Part shown: positions 17,426 to 25,771 of the stretch, in pieces
Layout of the letters: each line of letters starts with the position of its first letter
Numbering within the stretch: the stretch's first letter is position 1
Assembly: GCA_050732575.1 (NCBI GenBank)
Contig: JBOHRF010000008.1
Location: 1 to 48,398, forward strand
Length of the DNA: 48,398 nt
Reading direction: 5' to 3'
From: JBBDWZ01 sp050732575
GTDB lineage: Bacteria > Gemmatimonadota > Gemmatimonadetes > Longimicrobiales > RSA9
Program-made: the position numbers and the translations under genes
Notes under the pieces: model-generated
The model's input: the letters and a program-made list of their open reading frames with translations, nothing else
Database searches by the model: none
Told to the model about the DNA's origin: nothing

Positions 17426-17965
17426 GTGGCGTACCCCCTGAAAAATTGCGTTCGGCCTCAAACGCAACGTGCGGAGAGGTCGACGCAACGAAGCCTATTA
17501 TGTAAGACGTTGAAACTCGCGCCAGGCCCACCACCGAGGCAAACGCGAGTGTGTAGTTCGGGTCCTAACAGGGCGCCGTGCAGCGCCGGTAAGGAACGAC
17601 AGCGGGCAAACATTGCCCACGCAACAATCACCGGAATCCGGGGCGCAATCTAGCCGAGCCCCGTTGCAAGCGTCAAGCCACTGTATACACTGGGAAAAGC
17701 GCTGCGTTACAGCGAATCCGCGCAGTGCGGAGCGACATGCTCCGCGAGCAATGCGGCAGGCGTTGGAACGCGCGCTTTTCGTTTGTGTCGCATGGTCTAC
17801 TCACCTGACGCTGCGACGTTCCATCCCGAGCGTCGCACATGCAACGGTCGCGGTGCTCTACGCCTAGCGCGGCCCACGCACGGGCCGTATACTGGCGCGC
17901 CGCGGAGCCCAGGCTCTGCGCCCGACAAAACATCGCGCACATCATACAGCTTCCTCGGGTGCTTG
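17426..17965. other. Divergent control region between tonB and actA, no gene seen
   Basis: 540 bases between two divergent operons. It should contain the tonB promoter (a CATAAT-like box on the minus strand near 17500) and the act promoter. The best plus-strand candidate is TATACT at 17889-17894, with no clear -35. A perfect 7-bp hairpin (GCGGAGC, 5-base loop) lies at 17727-17745. I see no convincing coding frame. Confidence 0.5.
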
Positions 17966-18496
17966 ATGGGACGATCGAAGTGGCTGGTGATCGGGGTCGT
18001 GGCCGCGCTAGCGGTGGCTGCAGCCGCGGTGTACGCGGTCATGCAGGGTCCCTTGGGCGTTGCGCGAGCTCCCGAACAACCGATCGCCTTTCCCCACGAT
18101 CTGCACGCCGGGGCCAACCGTATCCCCTGTATGTACTGCCACACCTCAGCAGATCGTTCCGTTGACGCAGGAATTCCCGCGATTCAGGTCTGTGCCGGCT
18201 GCCATTTGCCGGGAGGCGTCCCGCTGGTCCGGGCCGACCGGCCGGGGGTGAAGCAGCTGGCGGCCTATTGGCAGCAGCAGCGGCCCATACCCTGGGTCCG
18301 CATCTATGACCTTCCGGACCACGTACACTTTCCGCACATGCGTCACGTCAAGGCGGGCCTCCAGTGTCAGCAATGCCACGGTCCGGTCGAGACCATGCGC
18401 GAAGTACGGCAGGAGGCTTCGTTGCGCATGGGCTGGTGTCTGGACTGCCACAAACAGCGGAATGCCCGGACGGACTGTACGGTCTGTCATTACTAG
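17966..18496 (+). CDS. actA: Alternative complex III, pentaheme cytochrome c subunit
   Basis: This 176-residue protein has an N-terminal membrane anchor (about residues 6-28) and five c-type heme sites: CMYCH, CAGCH, CQQCH, CLDCH and CTVCH. ActA of alternative complex III carries five hemes that pass electrons on the periplasmic side toward a soluble carrier or an oxidase. FPHDLHAG and FPHMRHVKAG supply histidines suited to be distal ligands. I chose ATG 17966 (MGRSKWLV) because it puts the anchor at the N-terminus. An earlier in-frame ATG at 17783 would add 61 residues that look non-coding. It is the first gene of actABCDEF, 187 bases before actB, a gap filled by paired repeats. The call is very sure because of the downstream cluster. 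Confidence 0.93.
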   Translation: MGRSKWLVIGVVAALAVAAAAVYAVMQGPLGVARAPEQPIAFPHDLHAGANRIPCMYCHTSADRSVDAGIPAIQVCAGCHLPGGVPLVRADRPGVKQLAAYWQQQRPIPWVRIYDLPDHVHFPHMRHVKAGLQCQQCHGPVETMREVRQEASLRMGWCLDCHKQRNARTDCTVCHY

Positions 18497-18670
18497 GGCG
18501 ACGTCGAGGGTGAGGGCGAGGGAAATGACGCGAATCGTTGCTACAGCGGTGTGGAATCGAACCAACGGAAGGGCGACAACAGGGTGTTAGCAGGAGCTTT
18601 CACGAAACCGATGCATTGCGGGCAACGTCAGGCCGGCCGCGACACCCTCGCCGTCGCCCTCGTCGCCCTC
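18497..18670. repeat. Inverted short-period repeat arms between actA and actB
   Basis: The left arm (18497-18522) is built from GAGGGT, GAGGGC and GAGGGA units, starting right after the actA stop. The right arm (18645-18670) is their reverse complement (CCCTCG, CCGTCG, CCCTCG and so on). About 20 of 23 bases pair with a small gap, and the two arms are about 120 bases apart. The right arm ends about 14 bases before the actB start, so folding could affect actB translation or split the message. Confidence 0.65.
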
Positions 18671-18683
18671 AGCAGGGGCGCGC

Positions 18684-21600
18684 ATGGGCAATAGACGGGA
18701 ATTTCTGAAGGTGATAGGCGTGAGCGGGGCGGGCGCGACGCTGGGCGGCTGCTCGACGGGCGCGGAAAAACTGATCCCGTATGTCATACCGCACGAAGAC
18801 ATCGTGCCGGGCGTGTCTACCTGGTATCGCAGCACATGCCGGGAATGCCCGGCCGGCTGCGGTCTGTCGGTACGCACGCGCGAGGGGCGCGCGGTCAAAG
18901 TGGAAGGCAACGTGCTTTCGCCCATCTCGCATGGGCGGGTGTGCGCGCGCGGCCAGGCATCGCTGCAGGGGTTGTACGATCCGGATCGTATTCCGCAGGC
19001 GCTCCTGCGCTCGGGCCCGTCGTGGGACAAGATCACCTGGGATGATGCCGAGCAACGGCTGTCGGCAGCACTGGCGCAGCATCGCGGTCGCACGGTTTTT
19101 CTGACCCAGGCGTTCACCGGTACGCAAGATGTTCTGGTGGCCGACTGGTCCCGCGCGCTGGGCATAGAGTGGATCCGCCATGACACGTTCGACTGGGGTC
19201 CGATCCGCGCCGCCAACCGACTTCTTTTTGGTGTCGATGCCGTACCGGTCCATGATTTTGCCAATGCAGAAGTCGTGGTCACCTTCGGCGCCGACTTCCT
19301 GGAGACCTGGATCTCGCCCGTCGATTACACGTTTCGCTGGGCGCAGTCGCACGCCTACAACCAGGGTCGGCGCGGCAAGCTGATCGCGGTTTCGTCACAC
19401 CAGTCGTTGACCGACATGAATGCGGACGAGTGGCTGAGCATTCGTCCGGGCACGGAGCACCTGGTTGCGCTGGCCATGGCCCGCATCATTGCCGAGGAGC
19501 GGGGTGGTCAGGCGGGCGCGGCCGCGAGCACGCTGCAGGCCGTAGACCTGGCGCAGGCCGCGCTGCTCTCGGGCGCATCGCTCGATCGGATTCGCGCCGC
19601 CGCTAACGATTTTGCGCGCAACGGAAGGTCGTTGGCGGTAGGACCGGGCGTGCAGTCGAGCCACAGCGCTGCCACCGCGGTGGCCGCGGCGGTTGCCATC
19701 CTGAATTCGGTGGCGGGCAACATAGGCCGGACCGTGCGTCTCTCCGAGCAGGAGATTGCGGTTGGCCCGCAGTCCAGTTATCGCGATTTGCAGAACCTGA
19801 TGGCGCGCTTGCAGGCTGGTCAGGTCACGGCGCTGCTGGTGCATGGCGTTAACCCGCTGTACACCATGCCGGAACAGGCAGCCGTACAGGACGCAGTGGC
19901 GCGCGCAGGTTTCGTGGCCTCCTTCACGTCCTTGCTTGATGAAACGGCGCAGCACGCGCATCTGCTCCTGCCCGACCATCACGCGCTGGAAAGCTGGGGC
20001 GACTACCAACCGCGCACGGGCGTGCGCGGCCTGATACAGCCCGTGATGACGCCCGTGTTCGCCACCAAACAAATGGCCGACGTGCTGCTCTCCGTAGCAC
20101 AGAAGTCAAACGTCGCACTGCCCAACGTGACGCCCGCTGCCCAACCCAACCAGGCGCCCACGTATTACGACTACTTGCGTGGTGTGTGGCAGCGCGATGT
20201 GTATCCGCAGGCAGGTGCATCGAGCAACTTCGATGCATGGTGGACGGAAGCGCTCAAGGCCGGTGTGGTTGCGACCACGGACGCGGGCGTGAGCGCGGGC
20301 GCGGGTGCTGCGATCAACGGTGCCAATCTTTCGCAGATTTCGTTCAATGCGCCAACGTTTTCGGGTGAGGGTGAGTTCCATCTGGTGGTTTATCCATCAG
20401 CGCGCTTCTGGGATGGCCGGCACGCGAACAAGCCGTGGTTGCAGGAATTGCCTGACCCGGTAAGCAAGTTCACCTGGGTGTCGTGGGTGGAAGTCAATCC
20501 GGTGGTGGCGCAGCGGCTGGGGTTGGACACGGGTCACATCGTGCGCGTACGCACGGCATCAGGCGAGGCGGAGCTGCCGGTGTGGATCCATCCGGGCGTG
20601 CGCGAAGATGTGATTGCCATCCAGCTCGGTCAGGGACACACGGCCATGGGCCGTTATGCGCGTGATCGCGGTGTGAATCCTGTGCATTTTTTACGGCCCG
20701 AAGTGGAAGCGCTGAGCGGCTCGCTGGTCTGGTTCCAGACCAGGGCAGGTTTGGAGCCGACTGGCCGTTGGGTGCGTCCACCCAAACATGGGTTGAGTGA
20801 TACGCAGGAAGATCGCGAGATCGCGCAGCACATGTCGCTCAACGACGCGCGCGGGGCAGACATTGAGCGTGGACTATTGGCGGGTGTGACGCCGGCCGAA
20901 TCGCAGCACGCGCCCGCTGCGCAAGCCGAGGGCGGACACGGCCAGGTGCATCCGCAGGATGCGGTTGTGCAGCAGCTGCAGTCGCATGGTGGTCTGCTGC
21001 CCGCGGCGGTGGAAGCCACGCCGCAGGGTTTTCCGCATGTGGGCATGTTCTGGGGCGAATACACGGAGGCCGCGCCGCGTTGGGGCATGGCCATCGACCT
21101 GGATCGCTGCACGGGCTGTAGTGCGTGCATCACGGCGTGTTATGCGGAGAACAACATCGCCATCGTCGGACCGGACCAGGTGGCCATGGGCCGCATCATG
21201 CACTGGATCCGAATCGAACGATACTTCGAGGTCGACCCGCAGGGTGAGCTGCACAAAACCAGCTTCCTGCCCATGATATGCCAGCACTGCGGCAACGCGC
21301 CCTGCGAGCCGGTTTGTCCGGTGTTTGCCGCGTATCACACGCCCGATGGTCTGAACGCGCAGGTTTACAATCGCTGCGTAGGCACACGTTATTGTGCCAA
21401 CAATTGCCCGTACAAAGTGCGCGTGTTCAACTGGTTCACTGCCGAGTGGCCGGAGCCGCTCAACTGGCAACTGAATCCGGACGTGACCGTGCGCGAAAAG
21501 GGCGTGATGGAGAAGTGCACGTTCTGTGTGCAGCGCATCCGTGAAGCTCAGAACCACGCGCGCCTGGAAGACCGCGCTGTACTGGATGGTGAGATCGTGC

Positions 21601-21776
21601 CCGCCTGTGCGCAAACCTGTCCCGCCGATGCCATTGTGTTCGGCAACATGGCCGACCCGAATTCGCGGGTTCGGCGCATTGCTGAATCGGGCCGCGCCTA
21701 CCGCGTGCTCGAGCCGCTCAACGTGCAACCGGCGGTGTCCTATCTGAAGAGCGTGGTCCTGGAGGCGGAGGCATAG
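18684..21776 (+). CDS. actB: Alternative complex III, iron-sulfur/molybdopterin-like subunit
   Basis: This 1030-residue protein begins with a twin-arginine style signal (NRREFLKVIGVSGAGATLGGC). A large molybdopterin-oxidoreductase-like domain follows at about residues 45-740, which in characterised ActB has lost the Mo cofactor. An Fe-S domain follows at about 800-1000. The latter has CTGCSACITACY near 808, CQHCGNAPCEPVCP near 866, YCANNCPYK near 903, CTFC near 945 and CAQTCPADA near 974. This fits three [4Fe-4S] and one [3Fe-4S] clusters, the electron wire from quinol to ActA and ActE. The N-terminal domain keeps CRECPAGC, a classical cluster motif. It is translated just upstream of actC (6-base gap). 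The start at ATG 18684 places the signal correctly. Confidence 0.95.
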   Translation: MGNRREFLKVIGVSGAGATLGGCSTGAEKLIPYVIPHEDIVPGVSTWYRSTCRECPAGCGLSVRTREGRAVKVEGNVLSPISHGRVCARGQASLQGLYDPDRIPQALLRSGPSWDKITWDDAEQRLSAALAQHRGRTVFLTQAFTGTQDVLVADWSRALGIEWIRHDTFDWGPIRAANRLLFGVDAVPVHDFANAEVVVTFGADFLETWISPVDYTFRWAQSHAYNQGRRGKLIAVSSHQSLTDMNADEWLSIRPGTEHLVALAMARIIAEERGGQAGAAASTLQAVDLAQAALLSGASLDRIRAAANDFARNGRSLAVGPGVQSSHSAATAVAAAVAILNSVAGNIGRTVRLSEQEIAVGPQSSYRDLQNLMARLQAGQVTALLVHGVNPLYTMPEQAAVQDAVARAGFVASFTSLLDETAQHAHLLLPDHHALESWGDYQPRTGVRGLIQPVMTPVFATKQMADVLLSVAQKSNVALPNVTPAAQPNQAPTYYDYLRGVWQRDVYPQAGASSNFDAWWTEALKAGVVATTDAGVSAGAGAAINGANLSQISFNAPTFSGEGEFHLVVYPSARFWDGRHANKPWLQELPDPVSKFTWVSWVEVNPVVAQRLGLDTGHIVRVRTASGEAELPVWIHPGVREDVIAIQLGQGHTAMGRYARDRGVNPVHFLRPEVEALSGSLVWFQTRAGLEPTGRWVRPPKHGLSDTQEDREIAQHMSLNDARGADIERGLLAGVTPAESQHAPAAQAEGGHGQVHPQDAVVQQLQSHGGLLPAAVEATPQGFPHVGMFWGEYTEAAPRWGMAIDLDRCTGCSACITACYAENNIAIVGPDQVAMGRIMHWIRIERYFEVDPQGELHKTSFLPMICQHCGNAPCEPVCPVFAAYHTPDGLNAQVYNRCVGTRYCANNCPYKVRVFNWFTAEWPEPLNWQLNPDVTVREKGVMEKCTFCVQRIREAQNHARLEDRAVLDGEIVPACAQTCPADAIVFGNMADPNSRVRRIAESGRAYRVLEPLNVQPAVSYLKSVVLEAEA

Positions 21777-21782
21777 CGAAGA

Positions 21783-23210
21783 ATGGCAACACAGCTCCGC
21801 TCTGAGACCCATCCGGCAGTCGAAACGTACGCCGAAGTCAACCACGACGTTTTTCGCTTGCTGACGCCCTGGGGCAAGGGCTACACGCTCTTTTTCCTGA
21901 TTGTCATGGCCGTGTTGGGCTTTGGCATTTTTGCCTGGATGGTGCAGATCGTCCTGGGCATCGGCATGTCGGGCCTGATCAACCCGGTCGGCTGGGGCGC
22001 GTACATCACGACCTTCGTGTTCTGGGTCGGCATTGCCCACTCGGGCACGCTCATTTCCGCAATTCTCTATTTATTCCGTGCGCGCTGGCGGCAATCCATC
22101 TATCGCGTTTCGGAAGCAATGACCGTTTTCGCGGTGATGACGGCTGGCTTGTTCCCCATCATCCACCTGGGCCGGCCCTGGATCTTCTATTATCTGATGC
22201 CCTATCCGAACCAGCGCGAGCTTTGGCCCAACTTCCGCTCGCCGCTGGTCTGGGACGTGTTCGCGATCGGTACTTATCTCACGGTAAGCGCGACCTTCTT
22301 CTTCGTGGGCATGGTGCCTGATATTGCCGCCGCGCGCGACATGACCACGGTACCCTGGCGCAAGAAACTCTACAGCCTGCTGTCATTTGGCTGGCGCGGA
22401 ACCGATCAGGAGTGGCGCCATTTCTCACGCGCGTACCTGTATCTGGCCGCACTGGCCACGCCGCTCGTGTTGTCCGTGCACTCTGTGGTGTCCTGGGACT
22501 TCGCCATGGGCATCGTGCCCGGCTGGCACACGACCATTTTTGCCCCCTATTTCGTGGCCGGCGCCATTTTCTCCGGGCTGGCCATGGTGATCACCATCGT
22601 GATCCCCATCCGCAAGATCTTCCGCCTCGAGAATTACTTTACGATCAAACATTTTGACTCGATGGCGAAGTTGATCCTGCTGACCGGCATGATCGTGTTC
22701 TATGCGTATCTCACCGAATACTTCATTGCCTGGTACAGCGCGGAGACACCGGAGCGAGCCGCGTTCTGGTGGCGCGCATTTGGAGACTACTGGTGGGCCA
22801 CGTGGATCATGCTCACCTGCAACGGCATCATCCCGCAGCTGCTCTGGTTCAAGAACGTGCGCCGCAGTATTCCGGCGCTGTTCGTGATTTCGATCTTCAT
22901 CAACATTGGCATGTGGTTCGAGCGGTTCGTGATCATCATCGTGAGTTTGTCTCACGAGTTCGAGCCGTGGCAGTGGCGCAACTACCAGCCGTCCTGGGTG
23001 GAGATGGCGATCCTGGCCGGAAGTTTTGCCTGGTTCGCCATGTGGTTCCTGCTGTTCCTGCGCCTGCTGCCGGCCGTCAGCGTGCAGGAGTTGAAGGAAG
23101 TGTTGCCCGCGCCGCTGCGCAGCCATGGGCCAAGGCACAAGGGCGTTCGGACCGTGCCGGGCAACAACATTGGCCCGGGCACCGATGCCGGAGAGGAGCG
23201 CGCACGCTGA
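21783..23210 (+). CDS. actC: Alternative complex III, NrfD-like quinol-binding membrane subunit
   Basis: This 475-residue protein has about ten TM helices and belongs to the NrfD/PsrC family. Recognisable stretches are WGKGYTLFFLIVMAVLG, FWVGIAHSGTLISAIL, PIIHLGRPWIFYY, VVSWDFAMGIVPGWHTTIFA, FDSMAKLILLTGMIVFYAY and MWFERFVIIIVSLSHEFEP. ActC holds the quinol site and a probable proton path. The conserved histidine in AHSG and the acidic residues of the helix bundle are the ones to check. The stop codon overlaps the actD start (TGATG), so the two are translationally coupled. Confidence 0.95.
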   Translation: MATQLRSETHPAVETYAEVNHDVFRLLTPWGKGYTLFFLIVMAVLGFGIFAWMVQIVLGIGMSGLINPVGWGAYITTFVFWVGIAHSGTLISAILYLFRARWRQSIYRVSEAMTVFAVMTAGLFPIIHLGRPWIFYYLMPYPNQRELWPNFRSPLVWDVFAIGTYLTVSATFFFVGMVPDIAAARDMTTVPWRKKLYSLLSFGWRGTDQEWRHFSRAYLYLAALATPLVLSVHSVVSWDFAMGIVPGWHTTIFAPYFVAGAIFSGLAMVITIVIPIRKIFRLENYFTIKHFDSMAKLILLTGMIVFYAYLTEYFIAWYSAETPERAAFWWRAFGDYWWATWIMLTCNGIIPQLLWFKNVRRSIPALFVISIFINIGMWFERFVIIIVSLSHEFEPWQWRNYQPSWVEMAILAGSFAWFAMWFLLFLRLLPAVSVQELKEVLPAPLRSHGPRHKGVRTVPGNNIGPGTDAGEERAR

Positions 23211-23740
23211 TGGCCGAACGACCCGAGGGCGTGTTGGGCGTATTTGCCGAGCTCGATGCCGCGGTAGAGGCCGTGGATCGTTTACGCGCGGCCGGACTCA
23301 AGCGCATCACCGCGTTTTCACCCATGCCCAGTCACGATCTGGAGCATGCATTGCACGCTGACGTGAGCTCCGTGCGTCTGTTCACGCTGGTGGGCGGGCT
23401 CACGGGTGCGGCTACCGGTATTGCACTGCCTACCTGGACCTCGCTGGATTGGCCGCTGGTTACGGGTGGCAAGCCCATCATCTCGATTCCACCCATGGTG
23501 ATCATTGCGTTCGAGTTGACCATTTTGTTCGGCGCACTCTCCACCGTGGCCGGATTGTTCTTGAATGCACGACTACCGCGCGCGCGCGCGCAGGTGGTCT
23601 ACGATCCGGAATTCTCACAAGGACACTTTGGCGTGTATGTGAGCGCCAACGGTCGTATGGCGGAGGCCAAAAAGATCATGCACGATGCCGGCGCCCAGCA
23701 GGTGCGTGACCGTCCGGAAGAGGTGCGCCGTGATCTTTAA
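23210..23740 (+). CDS. actD: Alternative complex III, ActD subunit (DUF3341)
   Basis: This 176-residue protein matches ActD. It has a soluble N-terminal domain (VLGVFAELDAAVEAVDRLRA, then ITAFSPMPSHDLE) and two TM segments (about 60-80 and 98-122, with the TSLDWPLVTGGKPIISIPP loop between). The tail ends in a second soluble piece (FGVYVSAN, then AKKIMHDAGAQ). It forms part of the membrane arm in known complexes and has no cofactor. ATG 23210 shares one base with the actC stop, and the actE start lies inside its last codons. The strict overlap supports these start choices. Confidence 0.92.
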   Translation: MAERPEGVLGVFAELDAAVEAVDRLRAAGLKRITAFSPMPSHDLEHALHADVSSVRLFTLVGGLTGAATGIALPTWTSLDWPLVTGGKPIISIPPMVIIAFELTILFGALSTVAGLFLNARLPRARAQVVYDPEFSQGHFGVYVSANGRMAEAKKIMHDAGAQQVRDRPEEVRRDL

Positions 23741-24449
23741 CAACGGGAGTTGCGGGCGTGACGGGCGTGACGGGCGTATCGGGGAGGCACTTTGCCTTGT
23801 CATGGCGCTTGCGCTTTCCGGGTGTACGCGCTTCGAGAACGTGATGGCGAGCATTCCGGTATTCAGTTTTCTGCGCGATGCGCCATCGCTGGATCCGTAC
23901 GAGGCGCCGCGGCCGGCGCCGCCCAATTCCGTACCATTTCAATCGCCGGCGGGTGATGTGCCGCGCGGCATTCCCAACACGGAGGTGGGGCTGGTTGCGT
24001 TCGGTACGACCATCACCAATCCGCTGTCTGCCACGGATACGACGGCGCTCAGAAATGGACAGGTCATGTTCGAGCGCCACTGCATGGTGTGTCATGGCAC
24101 GGCGGGCGCAGGCGATGGGCCGATCCTCAACAAGCCAGGCGAAATGGGGAAATTCCCCTTTGCGCCAAATCTCTTGCTGCCCGTCACTGTGGCACGCACT
24201 GATGGCTTTTTGTATGGCATCATCGCGGCCGGCCGCGGACTCATGCCGGCCTACGGCGCGCGCATGACACACCTCGAGCGCTGGGCCACGGTGCTCTATC
24301 TGCGACAGCTGCAACGCCAGGCGGCGCCGGCCGCCAACGCCGTGCGTGAGCCCGACAATCCCGATCCTCCCGCGCCCGACACGCCCGACACGCCCGACAC
24401 GCCCGCTACGCCCGCTACGCCCGGGGTGGCCGCGGTGGTAGGGAGGTAA
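23730..24449 (+). CDS. actE: Alternative complex III, monoheme cytochrome c lipoprotein
   Basis: This 239-residue protein starts at GTG 23730 inside the end of actD. A lipoprotein signal ends at C32 (MALALSGC). One c-type heme site, CMVCHGTAGAGDGP, begins at residue 118. GRGLMPAYG holds the likely methionine ligand. The Pro-rich tail reads PDTPDTPDTPATPATP from about residue 216. ActE passes electrons out of the complex. Odd: the first hydrophilic residues read GRDGRDGR and the tail is PDT/PAT repeats. Both are encoded by the same 9-bp DNA repeat in opposite orientation (23753-23784 and 24373-24424), so the ends of this gene have been extended by a repeat element. The signal peptide is unusual because this insert precedes its hydrophobic core. 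Confidence 0.9.
   Translation: MIFNNGSCGRDGRDGRIGEALCLVMALALSGCTRFENVMASIPVFSFLRDAPSLDPYEAPRPAPPNSVPFQSPAGDVPRGIPNTEVGLVAFGTTITNPLSATDTTALRNGQVMFERHCMVCHGTAGAGDGPILNKPGEMGKFPFAPNLLLPVTVARTDGFLYGIIAAGRGLMPAYGARMTHLERWATVLYLRQLQRQAAPAANAVREPDNPDPPAPDTPDTPDTPATPATPGVAAVVGR
23753..23784. repeat. Left array, CGGGCGTGA x3, inside the 5' end of actE
   Basis: Three tandem units of CGGGCGTGA (the last reads CGGGCGTAT). They are in frame with actE, where they encode Gly-Arg-Asp repeats. The same unit in reverse complement forms the array at 24373-24424. Confidence 0.85.
24373..24424. repeat. Right array, CGCCCGACA/CGCCCGCTA x5.5, inside the 3' end of actE
   Basis: Three units of CGCCCGACA, two of CGCCCGCTA and a partial unit, all 9 bp, encoding PDT and PAT repeats. 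They are the reverse complement of the left array in all but one position per unit. Together the two arms bracket about 590 bases of actE and could pair in the mRNA or in cruciform DNA. Confidence 0.88.
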
Positions 24450-24451
24450 CG

Positions 24452-25753
24452 ATGTCCCATGATGTCCGGCATCTGGCGGATATGCCGCTGCGCAGGCTCG
24501 ATCCGGTTCCCAACGCTCTGCGGCTGGGTGCACCCATTCTCATCGTGTTGGGTGTGGTGGTCTTCATTGCGGCTGCGATGATGGATGCACCGCGCGCGTT
24601 GCGTGCGTATCACTACAATTGGTTGTTTTTCACGACCATTGCGCAGGGCGCGGTCACGCTGGCTGCCGTGGTCACCATCACGCGCGGTTTATGGTCGCGG
24701 CCGATCCGGCGCATTGCGCTGGCGTTCGCCGCGTTTCTGCCAGTGGCGTATCTGCTGATTCTGCCTATCCTGCTAGGGGCCAGGCACATCTTCCCGTGGG
24801 TCGAGCATCCGGTCCAGGAGAAAGTCGCGTACTTGAATGTGCCTTTCATGTCGGCCCGCATACTCGTGCTGCTCGGCATCCTGTTCACGCTCGATCTGGT
24901 TTTTGTGTTCTGGTCGCTGCGTCCGGATGTGGGTCGTGCCCTCGATGAAGCGCCGGAAAAGCTGCGCTCACTTTACGCGCGCTTCACACAACGCTGGCAG
25001 GGTCAGGAGCTGGAAGAGGTCCGATCGCACAAGAAGTTGGCGGTGCTGGCGCCCGTGATCGCGTTGTTCTGGGCGCTCGGCTTTGGCGTCATGGCCTGGG
25101 ACTTCGTCATGTCGCTCGAGCCGCACTGGTTCAGCACCATGATCGGGCCGTACGTATTCATGAGCGGCTTCCTGGGCGGCATTGCCGCTACCGCGCTCGC
25201 CTGCGTGTTGTATGTCACACGCGCAGGCCAGGGTGATGTGATCCGGCCCACCAATTTTCATGACCTGGGCAAGATGACGTTCGGCTTTTGCGTCTTCTGG
25301 GCGTACCTGTACTACTCGCAGTTCATCGTGATCTGGTATGGCCTGCTGCCCATCGAACAGGACTGGCTGATTCACCGACTGAGTCAGCCGTTCCTGCCGA
25401 TCATGATCATGGTGTTCATCTGTATGTTCGTGTTGCCCTTCTTCGGTCTGCTGGGTGTTGCGCCCAAGCGCAATCCCAAAACGCTGGCCTTCTTTGCCTC
25501 GATCGTACTGTTTGGCCTGTGGATCGAGCGCTACACGCTGGTCTACCCGTCGTACGCGGAGTACCGTGAGCTCAGCGGTGTGCCCTTCGGCTGGCAGGAA
25601 ATCGGCATTGCGCTCGGATTCCTGGGCATCGTGCTGGCCTGCGTGAGCTGGTTCGCGTCCCGCTTCCCGCTCTACCAGATGTGGCAGCCCATGAGTGAGG
25701 TTGAGCTGTTGGGAGTGCCGGCGCCTGAACCCGCGCAACGGCAACGGATTTAA
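24452..25753 (+). CDS. actF: Alternative complex III, ActF quinone-binding membrane subunit
   Basis: This 433-residue polytopic membrane protein with about ten TM helices is the second NrfD-like subunit of the complex. Recognisable parts are AYHYNWLFFTTIAQGAVT, HPVQEKVAYLN, VMAWDFVMSLEPHWFSTMIG, YSQFIVIWYGLLPIEQDWL and LFGLWIERYTLVYPSY. It begins 2 bases after the actE stop. The operon ends here: only 18 bases separate it from the convergent acetamidase gene, and no cytochrome c oxidase genes follow, although many species carry them directly behind act. No clear terminator is seen in the gap, so read-through into antisense of the neighbour is possible. Confidence 0.93.
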   Translation: MSHDVRHLADMPLRRLDPVPNALRLGAPILIVLGVVVFIAAAMMDAPRALRAYHYNWLFFTTIAQGAVTLAAVVTITRGLWSRPIRRIALAFAAFLPVAYLLILPILLGARHIFPWVEHPVQEKVAYLNVPFMSARILVLLGILFTLDLVFVFWSLRPDVGRALDEAPEKLRSLYARFTQRWQGQELEEVRSHKKLAVLAPVIALFWALGFGVMAWDFVMSLEPHWFSTMIGPYVFMSGFLGGIAATALACVLYVTRAGQGDVIRPTNFHDLGKMTFGFCVFWAYLYYSQFIVIWYGLLPIEQDWLIHRLSQPFLPIMIMVFICMFVLPFFGLLGVAPKRNPKTLAFFASIVLFGLWIERYTLVYPSYAEYRELSGVPFGWQEIGIALGFLGIVLACVSWFASRFPLYQMWQPMSEVELLGVPAPEPAQRQRI

Positions 25754-25771
25754 CGGACGAGCAGGTCCGTT

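Noticed and set aside
20874..22040. Long antisense reading frame opposite actB/actC
   Set aside because: It is the mirror of a well-supported gene; GC-rich codon use opens antisense frames, and its translation is low-complexity Arg/His with no domain.
23753..24424. CRISPR-like array
   Set aside because: Units are contiguous 9-mers without spacers and lie inside a coding frame; no cas genes in the window.
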